Assembly (NCBI GenBank): GCA_035235625.1
Contig: CP141150.1
Coordinates: 33,806,756 to 33,870,755, forward strand
Source of the DNA: Saururus chinensis
Taxonomy: Eukaryota > Streptophyta > Magnoliopsida > Piperales > Saururaceae
Direction of reading: 5' to 3'
Length of the DNA stretch: 64,000 nucleotides
Under the pieces are notes generated by a model. The model had not been told where the DNA came from. It worked only from the letters and a program-made list of their open reading frames with translations, and made no database searches. Below are positions 23,794-35,888 of this stretch, piece by piece. The position numbers were made by a program, and so were the translations under genes. Every line of letters starts with the position of its first letter. Positions within the stretch are counted from its first letter, which is position 1.

Positions 23794-24890
23794 CACTATA
23801 ACAAAAAGGACTATTAGCGACGCATTTATGCGTCGCTAATAGTCTAGTAAGCGTCACTAATGACTATTAGCGACGCATAAATAACGTCGTTATAAATGTC
23901 AAAAAAAGTGTCGTCGCTATTGTTTATTTGCGATATATAAAATAAATGTCGTTAATAGTGCTTATTAGCGACATATATTTATACGTCGTTAATAAAATCA
24001 TTACATCGCTAATAATGAATTATTAGCAATGTTTGTTTTATACGTTGCTTATAATCAATTATTAGCGACGTTATCTATACGTCGCTAAAGAAAAAAATAA
24101 TTGAAAAAAAAATAAAAAACATCTTATTAGCGACGCATAATCATATGCGTCGCTAATAAGTCTCTTATTAGTGACGCTTACAAAGCGTCGCTAATATGAA
24201 ACAATATTTTTTTAAAAACTAAAATTTATGTATTAGCGACGCTTAAGCAAGCATCGCTAATAAGAAAAATTAAAAAAAAATTCAAAAGGTTTTAGCGACG
24301 CTTTTAAAAGCATCGCTACAAGCCTTAAAATTTTTAAAAAAATATTTGCCGAAGGCGATCCAGGGGACCGGAGAGGGGCCGGATTCCGGACAATCCTGTG
24401 GCCGGGGAGAGGGGGGGACTGGGAGGGGGAGGAGCGGGAGCTGGGAACTGGGGAGAGGGAGGGGAGCCGGGGAGAGGGGGAGTGGGAGGGAGGGGGGAGC
24501 GGGGGGAGGAGCGGCCGTATTCCGGACGGCGTGGTGGTTGGAAGCAAAGCGGCGGGGTAGCAGTGGTATACATCGGGGAGGGGAAATTTTGTTTTATAAA
24601 AAAAACGATTTAGTGATTCAAGAGCGTCGCTGTTATGCCCTCAGTAGCGACCTATCACTATATACGTCGCTACTAAGCTTATATTAGCGACTCTCTGCAA
24701 GAGCGTCTCTAAAAATTTAAAACTACTCCCGCACGCGGAATTTTGCCCGTGGCAAAATTTATTTATTTTTAAATAAAACTATTTAGCGACACTCTCTACG
24801 AGCATCGCTAATATAACCTCAATAGCGACATATCACTATATACATCGCTACTGAGCTTATATTAACGACGCTCTTGCAGAGCGTTGCTAC

Positions 24891-27717
24891 ATGGATTGAG
24901 ACCTGTATTTTGCAGTTACTTCAAATGATGTTGAAACGTTCAGGCGCCTGATAACCAACAATGACGACCTTCTTTCCCAGAGGACACCAGAGAAGGAGAC
25001 AGTGCTTCACCTTGCAGCAAAGCGTGGCATCGTGGACATGGTTAAAGAGAGCTGCCGCCATCAGTATTCATCCCTCTTCACTGAGAAGGATAAGTATTTT
25101 GCTACTCCTTTTGACAATGCTGCAGAGTATGGACACAATGAACTTGTTGAACTTCTTATTGAGCTTGCGAGGAAGGTAGGCTCCAGTCAGACGGAAGACG
25201 GAAAGACGCTAGCAGAGGATATGGTGGAGGCAAGGTATCCTCGTAACGGTTATACTGCCTTGCATTGGGCTGCGCAGTCTGGCCATCTTGGTGTGGTGAA
25301 AGTGATAACACAAGCATATCCTAACATGGTGTCTGTGGTTAGCAATAGTGGTCGATCTCCACTTTGGATTGCGTCTACTGAAGGACACCAACAAATTGTT
25401 CAGCATATTTTGTCCCTTGACGTGGAGAGAAGTGAATCCTTCCACAAGGGCCCTGGCGGTCAATGCCCATTGCATGCGGCCATCATTAACAGCAATCTTG
25501 GTATGATGCTTTAATTTTTATTTTATTGTAGGAACTTTTTTTGTTTAGCAAACTTTATTAAAAAACTAAATAAGCGGATCTAATCTAGGTATTTTATGTT
25601 AATAATCTTCAAATTATCATTTCAAAATGGGGAAAAAAACCTTTGTTACAAAACCTTTGTTGTAAATACTCAAAATCACATGAGATGTTTTAAGTCCCAA
25701 TCTAAACGTAAGAAAGAATTGCAATGTTTATTGAGCTGAAGTAAGAAGTGGATTAATTGTAGGCTCATGTGTTTAGTCAGGGTAATACAGGAAGGATGAG
25801 GTTTTCTTAACGAGCGATTACACAAGGGCATTCATTCCCACACCCCATCACTATAGGAGGCCTCACAATGGTTAAGGCAAAATGTACTGATACTTGAATT
25901 AGGTTGTCCGTACTCATGTCAAAAGAAGAAATTTTTGGGTGTGCAACAGAAATTGTTGGCCGTGTATTTCACCACACACCGCATGACCCATCAGTAAGTT
26001 ATAACCATCAATGCCCGGTGTTTCATACGGTATGCTAATTAATGCTTTGGTGAATGGTGAAATACATGGCCAAGATGCTATGCGACCGAAAATTTACGCC
26101 GTCATAAGCGATGGCAGAAGCAAATTTGATGGGCCACTTATTTGGAAGAGAAGTTGCAATGGTACTGATCCCAACCAGTATGGATATATTTATGCACCCC
26201 ACAGTAAATGAAACAACAAATAACCATTTTCCAATGCAAGGACACGTGACATCTGGGCCTATAACTAGAAGGGACCACATGCCTAACTCCAATTTCCCAA
26301 AATTTCCTACAAACTTAGCAATATTTTGTCAGTTTGCATCATCCTTTGCAAAATTTTTCATTTTCATCAAGTCAAAAGTTGTGGCTTTTCACACACTAGT
26401 TTCTACACTTGATTTTAGATGTGGCAGAGACGCTCCTCAAAAAATTGCCGCACTATGCAAAGTGCATTGATGACGACCAACGAACACCTCTACATTTTGC
26501 TGCAGGAAGAGGCATGTTAAGTATGGTCTTGAAGCTATTGGACTTGCATCATCCAGCTCTCTACCATGCAGACATAAACGGCGACTCCCCCATTCATTTG
26601 GCTTCTTTTCATGGCCACCTCAAGGTACTCCAAGAAATTATTCAATTTTGTCCGGACTCATGGAAAATATCGAATAATAGACGAGAAAATATTCTTCATA
26701 TTGCTGTTGCTAATAACCACTTTAATATGGTTGAGTACATCTTAAAAACATCTGAGTTTGATGGGCTCATAAATAATGGAGACCATGAAGGGAACACGCC
26801 ACTGCATTTGGCAGTAAAGAATGACTGTATTTGGATTGTTTTCCTCCTTCTAGAAGACAGTAGAACATTCGCACGGGTAGGGAATGATCAAGGAAAATTT
26901 CCATTTGACATTATATCATCAAAGATGGATTGGGGCATCCCTTTTTCTCAAAAGGTATACAGTTAAGTTCTTACACACGTTTTCCATCCAATAGGGATTT
27001 ATTGCTTTGAATTGCACTGTGTCAAAGCAGATGTAATGTTTTTGAACAAAGTAAATAGCACCATTCTTTTTTTCATGGTAACTATAATGCATTATTTTTT
27101 ATTACAATGATGGCGAATGGAAGAGATGAATTAATCAATTCATGAAAATTCTTGTGACTATTAAAAGGCATCATGCATAATTTCGTAAATAATTTATATC
27201 TACTGGAGATGGTTTTTTTTATATCATTGGATTGAAGTAAGAGAACTATGATGCCCTTGTTTTCATAGAGAGTAATTGTTGTATGTTTTATGTATTTTAT
27301 CAGGCAGCAATATGGTTGGCATTAGAGAAAGCTGGTAAGCATAATGATTCCAAGAAACATCGGTACGGCATCTCAAAGCCAGACACAACAAAGAAGTGGA
27401 TAGATACTGCTAACACACTTCTAGTGGTGGTTGCCCTCATTGCAACTGTATCCTTTGCAGCCATATTTACATTGCCGGGAGGGTATGAGAGTGACGGCAA
27501 TGAACAAGGCTTGGCCCATTATAGAAAGATGACCTTGTTTCGGATCTTCCTTTTGTTTGATGGTTTTGCAATGTTCAGCTCCTTGATGGCTGCACTTCTA
27601 ATAATTATTGCCAATTGGACTGACGACTTAGGCGTAATGTCTATGGTCCCCTGGGCTTTCAAGATGACATCCCCTAGGCTCCTTTTTGCGATGCTTATTT
27701 ATAAGCGTCGCAAATAA
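24891..27717 (+). pseudogene. Ankyrin-PGG (ACD6-like) gene, copy B, with early stop and altered C-terminus
   Basis: Exon 1 is 24891-25500, exon 2 is 26419-26954 and exon 3 is 27304-27717, all with GT-AG borders and matching phases (1, then 0), giving about 520 codons. Exon 1 starts ATG-GAT-TGA: a stop at codon 3, after which the frame stays open. Likely the codon was CGA and lost its C at a CpG. Ankyrin repeats run through exons 1 and 2 (for example GYTALHWAAQSGHLGVVKV and EGNTPLHLAVKNDCIW). Exon 3 carries the PGG domain with FTLPGG and membrane spans. The protein end (after Lys-Met-Thr-Ser) is replaced by codons from CACTA sequence, shortening the last membrane span. Related proteins act at membranes in salicylate-linked defence. 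Because of the codon-3 stop and altered tail I call it a probable pseudogene. A downstream in-frame start could still give a shortened product. Confidence 0.8.
25928..26096. mobile_element. MITE-like insertion in intron 1 of ankyrin copy B
   Basis: About 170 bp present in copy B but absent from the matching intron of copy A. The outer ends GAAATTTTTGG and CCGAAAATTT are inverted, and an inner pair, GGCCGTGTATTTCACCA and TGGTGAAATACATGGCC, is also inverted. Confidence 0.6.
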
Positions 27718-29145
27718 AAACTTATTGCGACATGTTTTAAACGTCGTTAAAATATAAAGTTTGTGACGCTTAGGTGGAGCGTCGCAAATGAAAGTCATTT
27801 GCGACGCTCTCTAAGCGTCGATAGTATATCACCCGCGCGGAACATTTCGCCCGCGCGGGTGTTTTTCTTCAACACGCTTCCCCCTTCTCTCCTCTGGCCG
27901 CCACCGTCTGCCCTCTTCAGCCATCTGCCGCTTGTCCTCAGCTATCGTCATCAACTGCCCTTCCTCTGCTGCCGTCAATCGCTTGGCCGCCGCTTGTGCA
28001 CCTCTGTCCGCCCCACTTCACCCCGCGGTTCCTCCCCTCTCGTGCCCCACCCCTTAGCTGCTTCCACCGCCCGCATCCGGCCCTGGCTACCCCGATCCAC
28101 TCCGTCCCCGGCAACCCCGCTCCGCTCCGATCCCGGCCACCCCGCATCCGTCCCCGGTGCTCACAGTTCTGCCCCCCTTCTTGGCTGCTCCTCCCCTCCT
28201 ATGCCCCACTCCGTAACAGCCTTCCGCTGCCCGCGTCCGCCTCCAGCCTTCTCTCCCCGGCACCCACAAGCCCGACCTCCCTCCCGCTGCCCCCTCTCCC
28301 TCGGATCCCCTCCCCCTTCTCTCCCCGGGTCAGCCACCCTGGCCCCTGTTCCCCTTCTCTGTTTCAGAGGAGGGGGGGCGGATCCGGGGGAGAGGGGGCA
28401 GCGGGAGGGAGACTGGGACCCACTGGAATCCGGCCCTCTCTCCCCCGCTCACACCCCCCTCCGAAGGGGAGGGAGGGAGAAGGAGGAGGACAGGATTCCG
28501 GCTCCCCACTGGAATCCAGCCACCCACCCCACCTCCTCCCTCTCCCCCGCTCCCCAACCTCCCACCGGTGCCGGATTTTTTTTAATTTTTTTAAAGTTTT
28601 TAGCGACGCTTATAAACTTTTTATTTTTTAAAAATTGTATTAAGTATTAGCGACACTTTCAGAAGCGTCGCTAATACATAATATTTTAAAAAAAGAATAT
28701 GATTTTTTCGTTAATGATGATTTAAAAATTAATTTTTATTAACAATGCATCAAAAAGCACTGGCCGACGCTTTTATCTGTGCGTCGCTAATAAGTTGTTA
28801 TTTTTTTAAAATAATTTTTTAGATTAGCGACATGTAATAAAGCGTCGCTAATAGTCAATTATTAGCGACACTTAAGTATTATGCGTCGTTAATAATTTAT
28901 TATTAGCGACATTTTGTTGTACGTCGCTAATACTAAAATTATTAGTGACGTATAAATAAACGTCGCTAATGTGCACTATTAGCGACGCTTTATGTAAGTG
29001 TCGCTAATGAGCAATAGTGACTTGTGTTTTAGCGACGTAAGTAGCGACGTTTAAAAAGCGTCGCTAATAGTCATTAGCGACACTTTTACTATTATTAGCG
29101 ACGCTTATAAGTGTCGCTAATAATCTTTTTTGTTGTAGTAATATT

Positions 29146-29702
29146 ATTTTATATGTCCCAATTATATGAATATAAGATTGAAATAATAATTAGCAAATGA
29201 GAAGTTTCATTTCTTTGTGTATATGTTGTTAGACACAACATGCAGAACCCTAAAATTTACATGCTTATGTAAGCAAATACCCATTCATATCACACTACTA
29301 AGTGTAGGTGGGATGTCATCTCATAGAATAGTTATGCCTACAACTTCCCACACCTCACATTACTCGCCAAACACATACTAAATGCACTAGCCGAATAATA
29401 TGTTCGGCCCAAATTGGGCCATGTGGCCTCCTCATCATGGCAGAGTTCAAACAGACATTGATGGGAATGAGCAATTGTTGCATTTTCAATTAATTAATTT
29501 GAAGTAAGTACATGATGATGTAAAATTTCCTAGTCTTGTCTATGTGTGCGCTTTCAAACATAAAGACCCATACTTGCTCTAATAATAGGCGTCATACATA
29601 CTCACGAAAAAAAGGCAAAGACAACTCCCACATATGGAGCATTACAAGTGTATGCGTGTGAAGTGCTTGCAAACACAAACATACCAGTACTTTCTCTAAT
29701 AA
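29146..29702. repeat. Right flank of duplicated ankyrin locus (copy B)
   Basis: Matches 13440-14000 in order and orientation. It lies between the right CACTA end at 29140 and the next CACTA end at 29703, so both neighbouring elements border it. Confidence 0.75.
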
Positions 29703-30159
29703 TACTACAACAAAAAATATTATTAGTGACGCTTTTAAGCGTCACTAATAGTAGTAAAAACATCATTAATACTTATTAGCAATGCTTAAAAAATGTTACT
29801 AAATACGTCGATAAAAATTGAGTCGTTATTAGTCATTAGAGACGCTTATTATTAAGCATCGCTAATTGTTACTATCAATGACGTATAATATTATGTCGCT
29901 GATGCAAAATTATTAACGGCACTGTTAACTAAACGTCGTTACTAAAAATAATTTTAATTTTTTTAAAAAAATATTTTTTTAAAAATATAATTATTAGCGA
30001 TGTTTTTTCTCAAGCGACGCTAATAATAACTTTAGTGACATTCGTTTAAATGTCACTATTATTGATAATTATTTTAAAAAAATAAAAAATAACATTAAAA
30101 AAAGAAAAATAATAATATAACAATATTAGCGACTCTTCTAAAGAGCGTTGCTAAAAATA

Positions 30160-31276
30160 TATAAATTAAAAAAAAACCAAACCGGGTCAATTGGAAACAC
30201 CGGGTCAATTGGAAACAGGTCAATGCAGACCCGTGACTCGGGTAGGTGCACTGCACACCCGCGCGAGGCATGGGTCGACCCGTAGAATCCGGTCAACCCA
30301 CGCCCAGTGCGGGTAGGAGTGACCCGCAGTCTGCGGGTCGTCTTCTTCAAGCTCTCAACAGTGTCGAGAGGTTGAGAGGTTGAAGGCTCTTTCCCGGCTA
30401 AATAGAGCGGAGGCAAAAACCAAAACGGCGGCGAAAACCAAAACGGAGGCGGAAAAACACAACTAAAGCAAAAACCAAAATGCTGCGAATAGCAAATTCC
30501 GAAGACGGCGGCCTGGGCGAGGAGATCAAATTCGACGAGTACCCGATCGGGAAATAAAATTCGAATCATGACGCCTGGATGGTGCAGAGAAAAGCGAGCT
30601 CCTCGAATCACGTTCCATGAGTAATTGGCGATAAAAGAACAGAGCACAACAAAAAGAGGGGAAAAAAGAAACATCTACGTTCTAAAACAAGGATGAGGTT
30701 CTTGAAGCAAGCAAACACTTGGAACTGGATTCTGAATCAATAAATAAAAAGGTCAAGACGAAAAAAGGTGAATCGCAGAAAGCCGGTGGCAGGTTTCTTC
30801 AGCGAAAGCGGCTGAAGAGAAAGGCCCTGACTGAAATCAGGTTCCTTTGCAGCGCGCTCAGGGTCAGGTTGCTGCAGCCGCCGCCGCCCCGCCTTGTCAC
30901 CACCGGAACCGGCATAAGGCAGCAAAGGAAAGAGGGGAGCGGCGGGGAAGGTGGATCCGGAGAAAGAGAGGCCGAGGGAAGATGGTGCTCGCCGGTGGTG
31001 ATCGAAGGTGAGAGAGGGGAATTTGGTGGCGATGTGTTGACCGAAGGTGGTAGAAAAAAAAACAGTGACTTGGTGGGGGGGAGACAGAATAGAAAACAGA
31101 GGAGAGGAGGATCCGCCGCCCGGAGAAGACAGCAGCAAGTGTGAGGCTTGATGTCGCAGTGGAACAGCGCTCCGGGATCCGCCGCCCAAACTTCCAACGG
31201 AGATCATTGAGAAAGCCGACTTGGCGTTGCAGTGGGACTCCCGAAAGTGTTCCAGAATTTGCGCTCCTCCCTCTTA
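30160..31276. other. GC-rich block of unknown origin inside the CACTA element
   Basis: Open frames on both strands (30138-30674 minus, 30719-31144 plus, 30737-31207 minus) overlap one another and show no recognisable domain. The GC content and position match captured gene debris in the other CACTA elements, for example possible 5' UTR and first-exon sequence. No gene is called. Confidence 0.35.
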
Positions 31277-33619
31277 GGGGCTGTTTGGATGAAGATTATT
31301 AGGTGTAGCAAATCATGATTCACTTTAATCTGATTAGTTAAATTCATTGATGAATCACTTTTATATTTGGTAATGCATATTCCGTGAATCTGATTTATAA
31401 AAAAATTGTATATGAATTATGTTTGGTAAACTCACAAGGAAATAAGGTTCATGAATTATAAATTACATATGTACCCCTTTTAAAAGAAAATATATATTAA
31501 CACACATTGTGTATGAAACTCATTTAAGATTAATAAATTATAATTTTGTTCTTTGAAAGAAACTCATATTCTAGGATATAGCGGGCACTATAGTAAAAAT
31601 GACGAGGAAGAAAGCACCATGGGACCCTCATGTGGAGATGTTTATAAAACCCTTCAATAGTCGCACCTCCCTTGGCATGTATATATATACTTGTTTAGAT
31701 ACTAGTGTGGCCATATTGGTAGGTTTCTCTTTCAAACTTTCACGTGATAGTACAAAGGAGCAATAAAACCCCGACTCTCATTAGTTTTAAATGAAAAGTG
31801 GTAACGCACCGTATTGTCCATATATTACACCACTCACAAAATAACTTATCAACATATTGGGTGGGACACTAAGCCCATTTATCATTATTAGATGTCGATA
31901 GGTCGTGTATATTGAGTTGTGTAATACATGTGCTATATATACCCAAAAATTTTTGGGTTGACCTATGACGACCAAACCAAATCTTGTTTGGGAACCTAAG
32001 TTCAAAAATGATGCAAACGAAGGTGCACAAAAAGAATTTTGATCCATCAAGGTTAAACATTACTTAATTATGAGAAATATATTTCTAAACAAATAAATAA
32101 ATGAACTCCCAGCACAAAGTTTCCACATTTCCAGCATTCAACATCCCAACTCAAATATATTACAAAAGTGTATGTCTTTAGTTCTATTCCAGCAAATATA
32201 ATATAAGTGTATGCATGTATACAGTCAAATGCTCTATCTATTCCACAAATATAACAATCTTGTAAATAACTCATCCAACGCGTGTCCTGCAAAAGATAAT
32301 GGAAAATGAACAATTACGTTATCAGTGGCAAAAAAAATAGACCAATAAAGGAATTAAAATAAGAACATGGCAGACAGTAGATCCCATTTTCTGCTACAAT
32401 CTATCTCTTTCGATTTCTTTTTATTTATTTATAATATTCTGTGCGTTGTTTCTCTTGAGGAAATGAGAGAGATATTCCGGCACGTTGAAACGGTAAAAAA
32501 ATAGCAGGATTCAAAAGCATTCCTGCAAACCAGCCTCAATATCAAAACTTCCAAGAAAGAAGAGGCCTCCCCAGTCAAGCAATAGGTAGCATCCAACCTC
32601 CGCACCTACCTAGATCACAGTCACATAGAGCTCAAATTTCCCTACTATAAACATAAACAGTAATAGGACAAGAAAAAAACTTGAAATCTTGCCTCAAATT
32701 AACGTATCAAACGCCACAAGACAGATGACCCAGATCCCAAAACATCGAATAAGAGCCAGAACAATACAACAACGAACCTCAAACCTTAAAGAAAGCCGAC
32801 CAACTTTATAAGAACAAAACAGAAAAGAAGGAAAAAAACCTGAAAGAAAACCGACCAGTCACAACTCTGAACTGATTCAACAAGCGCTACTTATCACAAC
32901 GATTCTCAAACAACCAGTTGGAAACCAAATTATACAAAAAAACGAAACCACAAAAAGTTCCAAACTTTAGCACATTCAGTTAGTCCAAAATGTTGTAAAC
33001 CCCATTTTCCTAGCAAAATGAAACCGGCAGGAGCATGAAGAGCGCAGCAGTCGAAGAGACAAACAAGAGAGAGTAGAGCTCGAGCCTCCAGGGGGGCTCA
33101 GATCGGAGCGGAAAAAACTTGTGGAGCAAATACCTCTCTTCGCCGGAGGTATCCTAGATCTGGGCCTTGACGAGGGTATGGGTATGGAACTCGACGCTGG
33201 TGGCCTTGGAGTTGAGGCTGAACTCGTCCTGGGTGAAGCGGGAGAAATCTGGGACATGCCCACCGTTGATCAGTTGCCGTTCAGCACCACCTTGAGCAGC
33301 AGACAATGCGCAGGAGCCTCGACAATGTGCAGTGGAGCCTCGACGGACTTTGCAACGGAGCAGCACTGAAATCACACCGAAACTCAAAGGGTATAATTGA
33401 AAAAAACAAAAATAATGAGATTACCGCCTTTGATTAGTCGCAAAATCTCCTGCCGAGGAGATTACTTAAGAAAGTAAAAATTAATCACAAATCTTGGTGA
33501 ATCCAAGGATTCATCACAAATCTGATACATTTAAGAATTTTTGTAACCAAACCTAATTTATAAGATTTCCCCTTAATCTTAAACAAATCTTACTCATAAA
33601 TCTTCATCCAAACAGCCCC
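31277..33619. mobile_element. PIF/Harbinger-like non-autonomous element
   Basis: Terminal inverted repeats GGGGCTGTTTGGATGAAGAT at 31277 and its complement ATCTTCATCCAAACAGCCCC ending at 33619, flanked on both sides by TTA. A 3-bp TTA/TAA duplication and GGGGCTGTTTGG-type ends fit PIF/Harbinger (Tourist-like) elements. The 2.3-kb body has no transposase. Inside are a broken Rab GTPase fragment and untranslated-looking sequence. Subterminal sequences (31310-31480 and 33440-33600) are also partly inverted copies of each other. Confidence 0.8.
33130..33295 (-). pseudogene. RabA (Rab11-type) GTPase fragment captured in the Harbinger element
   Basis: The minus strand reads KVVLNG in the P-loop area, then after a frame change SRFTQDEFSLNSKATSVEF, then Lys-Ala-Gln-Ile, a stop (TAG in place of the Trp codon), and DTSGEERY. 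This follows the order of plant RabA/Rab11 proteins: phosphate-binding loop, Ser-Arg-Phe-Thr helix, switch I with Val-Glu-Phe, and switch II with Asp-Thr-Ala-Gly-Gln-Glu-Arg-Tyr. Rab11-type GTPases direct trans-Golgi and endosome traffic. The fragment stops near where exon 1 often ends in this family. It has a stop in the P-loop, a frameshift, the lost Trp and a short gap in the beta strand. It is a dead, transposon-carried piece. Confidence 0.7.
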
Positions 33620-33824
33620 TTAATCGAGAGGGATTGATGGCGATGACCTGGGCGGCTGCGGTGGTGGACAGGTGGACCGCGGCAAAGCTTCCCAGCCGAC
33701 GAGCTGCCCTCTCATCCACTCTGCGGGTCCGACCCGGGACATGTTCATATAAAAAGGCCCGGGACGAAAATCGCCAGCGCGCGCAATTTCGCGCTCAGGC
33801 GAATTTCCGCCCTCGTGATAACTT

Positions 33825-35294
33825 TTGCGATGCTTCGTAAGCGTCGCAAAACATAGGTAATTTGAGACATTAATGAGCACCAGCGCAAATACTTGATATT
33901 AGCGACGCTCCAGCGCAAATACTTGATATTAGCGACGCTCGCAAACGAGCGTCGCTAACAGCTCGAATTTTATTTTTAAAAATATAAAGATATTAGCGAC
34001 GCTCGGAATGGAGCGTCGTTAATGGTTTTTTTTACCAATCAATGTACTATTAACGACGCTCAATATGAAGCGTCGCTAATAGCTTTATTTTTCTCTCCAT
34101 TTCCTCCCTCCTCTTTCCTGAGGGTCGCTAATAGCTTTATTTTTCTCTTCATTTCCTCTCTCCTCTTTCCTCACTCTCCCCTCTCCCCTCTTCCTCACAC
34201 TCCCTCTTTCTCCTCTCTCCCCTCTCTCTCTCTCTTCCCTCTCTCCTCATGCTCTCTCTCCCTCTCTACCCTCTCTCTCTCCTCTCTTCTCCCTCCTCAC
34301 CCCTCTCTCTACCCTCTCCTCTCTCTCTCCTCCCTCTCTCCACACTCTCCTCTCTCTCCCCTCTCTCTCTTCTCCCTCACTCCCTCTCCCCCTCTCTCTA
34401 TACCCTCTTTATTTTATATTTTTTATTTAAAAATTATTTTAAAAAATAAATAAATAAAAATATTTTTACGACACATAGAGATATACGTCGCTAATACTAA
34501 TGATATTAGCGACATATATACCTATACGTTCGCTAATACACAAAGGTATTAGCGATGTATATGCTATACGTCGCTAATATACAAAGGTATTAGTGGCGTA
34601 TAATTATATACGTCGCTAATATTTTTTTTATTTTTTTATTAATTTTATATATAAAAAATATAAAACAAATAAAATAAAAAAATTCTCTCTCTACCCTCTC
34701 TCTCTCCTCTCTCCTCACCCCTCTCCCTCTCCTCTCTCTCTCCTCCATCTCTCCACCCTCTTCTCTCTCCTCCCTCTCTCTCTCTCTCCTCTCTCCTCTC
34801 CTCTCTCCCTATCTCTCTCCTCCCTCTCCTCTCTCTCTCTCTCTCCCTCCCTCTCCTCTCTCTCTCCCCCCCTCTCCTCTCTCTCTCTTATTTTTCTCTC
34901 TCTTCCCTCTCCTCTCTCTCTTTCCTCTAATTTCAATTTTTTAAGATTTTTTATTATTTAAAACTAATTTAAAAATTAAAATTAAAATTAAAAGAAATCA
35001 TATTAGCAACGTATAAAGTTATACGTCGCTAATAAGTCATGTATTAGCGACGTATAAAATGCGTCGCTAATAAATGTACTAATAGCGACGTATAAAACTA
35101 TACGTCGCTATTAGTATTTATTTTAATTTTCTTTATTTTAAAATATATAAATTAATAAAAAAATTAATATAAAATTCATCTATCTCTTCCCTCCCCTCTC
35201 TCCCTTCTCTCTCTCACCTCTCTCTCTATCGCTCTCCACTTCCTCTCTCTGTCTTATTCCTCTCTCTCTCTTCCCTTGCCTCCCCTCTCTCTCC

Positions 35295-35330
<36 letters not shown>

Positions 35331-35888
35331 CTCCCTCTCTCCCCTCTCTCTCTCTACCCTCCCTCGCTCTCTCTTCTCTCTCCTCTCTTCCCTCCCCCTC
35401 TCTCTCTTCCCTCTCCTCTCTCTTTACACACTCTCTCTACTAATTTTATTTTTTAAAATTTTTTATTCTTTAAAATTAAATTTAAAAAATAAAATAAAAA
35501 AAATCATATTAACGATGTATAAAATTATACGTCGCTAATAAGTCATGTATTAGTGACATATAATTTTATATGCAGCTAATACATGTATTAATAGCGATGT
35601 ATACAACTATACGTCACTATTAGTATTTATTGTAATTTTATTTTTTTTATTTTAAAAATATATAAATTAATAAAAAAAATTTAAAAAAATCAAAATAAAA
35701 TTCCTCTCTCTCCCTTCTCTCTCGACCCTCTCCTCTCTCTCTCCCTTCTCTCTCGACCCTATTCTCTCTCTCCCCTCTCTCTCCCTTCTCTCTCTACCCT
35801 CTCTCTCTTCCCTCTCTCTCTCACCTCTCTCTCTGTTGCTTTCCACTTCCTCTCTCCGTCTTATTCCTCTCTCTCTCTCTCTGTGGGC
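33825..35888. repeat. Alternating palindrome modules and CT tracts
   Basis: Blocks of TTAGCGACGT/ACGTCGCTAA-type palindromes (33830-34085, 34475-34620, 35005-35115, 35510-35620) alternate with nearly pure pyrimidine tracts (34135-34405, 34684-34926, 35178-35445, 35703-35888) and short AT-rich spacers. The last three units repeat with a period of roughly 510 bp, as if amplified in tandem. Confidence 0.85.

Larger units (their letters stand above)
23794..29140. mobile_element. CACTA termini bracketing ankyrin copy B
   Basis: The left end is CACTATAACAAAAAGGACTA at 23794. The right end is CTTTTTTGTTGTAGTA at about 29125-29140. Subterminal palindromes fill 23810-24345 and 24600-24890 on the left, and 27685-27830 and 28600-29120 on the right. 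A clear module is TTAGCGACGC...GCGTCGCTAA at 24126-24158. GC-rich islands lie at 24345-24590 and 27835-28580. The ankyrin gene occupies the middle, with no internal CACTA termini at either ankyrin junction. This could be one 5.3-kb element carrying the gene, or two half-elements on either side. No matching 3-bp target duplication is seen (TAG left, ATA right). Confidence 0.7.
29703..35888. mobile_element. CACTA element, left end kept, right end lost
   Basis: Starts TACTACAACAAAAAATATT (first base changed from C) and continues with TTAGTGACGC-type palindromes to about 30150. A GC-rich block (30160-31276, 33620-33825) is split by a PIF/Harbinger element. Palindrome modules and CT tracts fill 33825-35888. 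No right terminus is seen. The sequence runs into the truncated end of the inverted LTR. A tandem pair of GGGTCAATTGGAAACA units starts at about 30182. Confidence 0.65.

Noticed and set aside
27763..28650. 295-codon proline/serine-rich frame
   Set aside because: It spans CACTA palindromes and a GC-rich island, overlaps a second long frame, and has no conserved segment.
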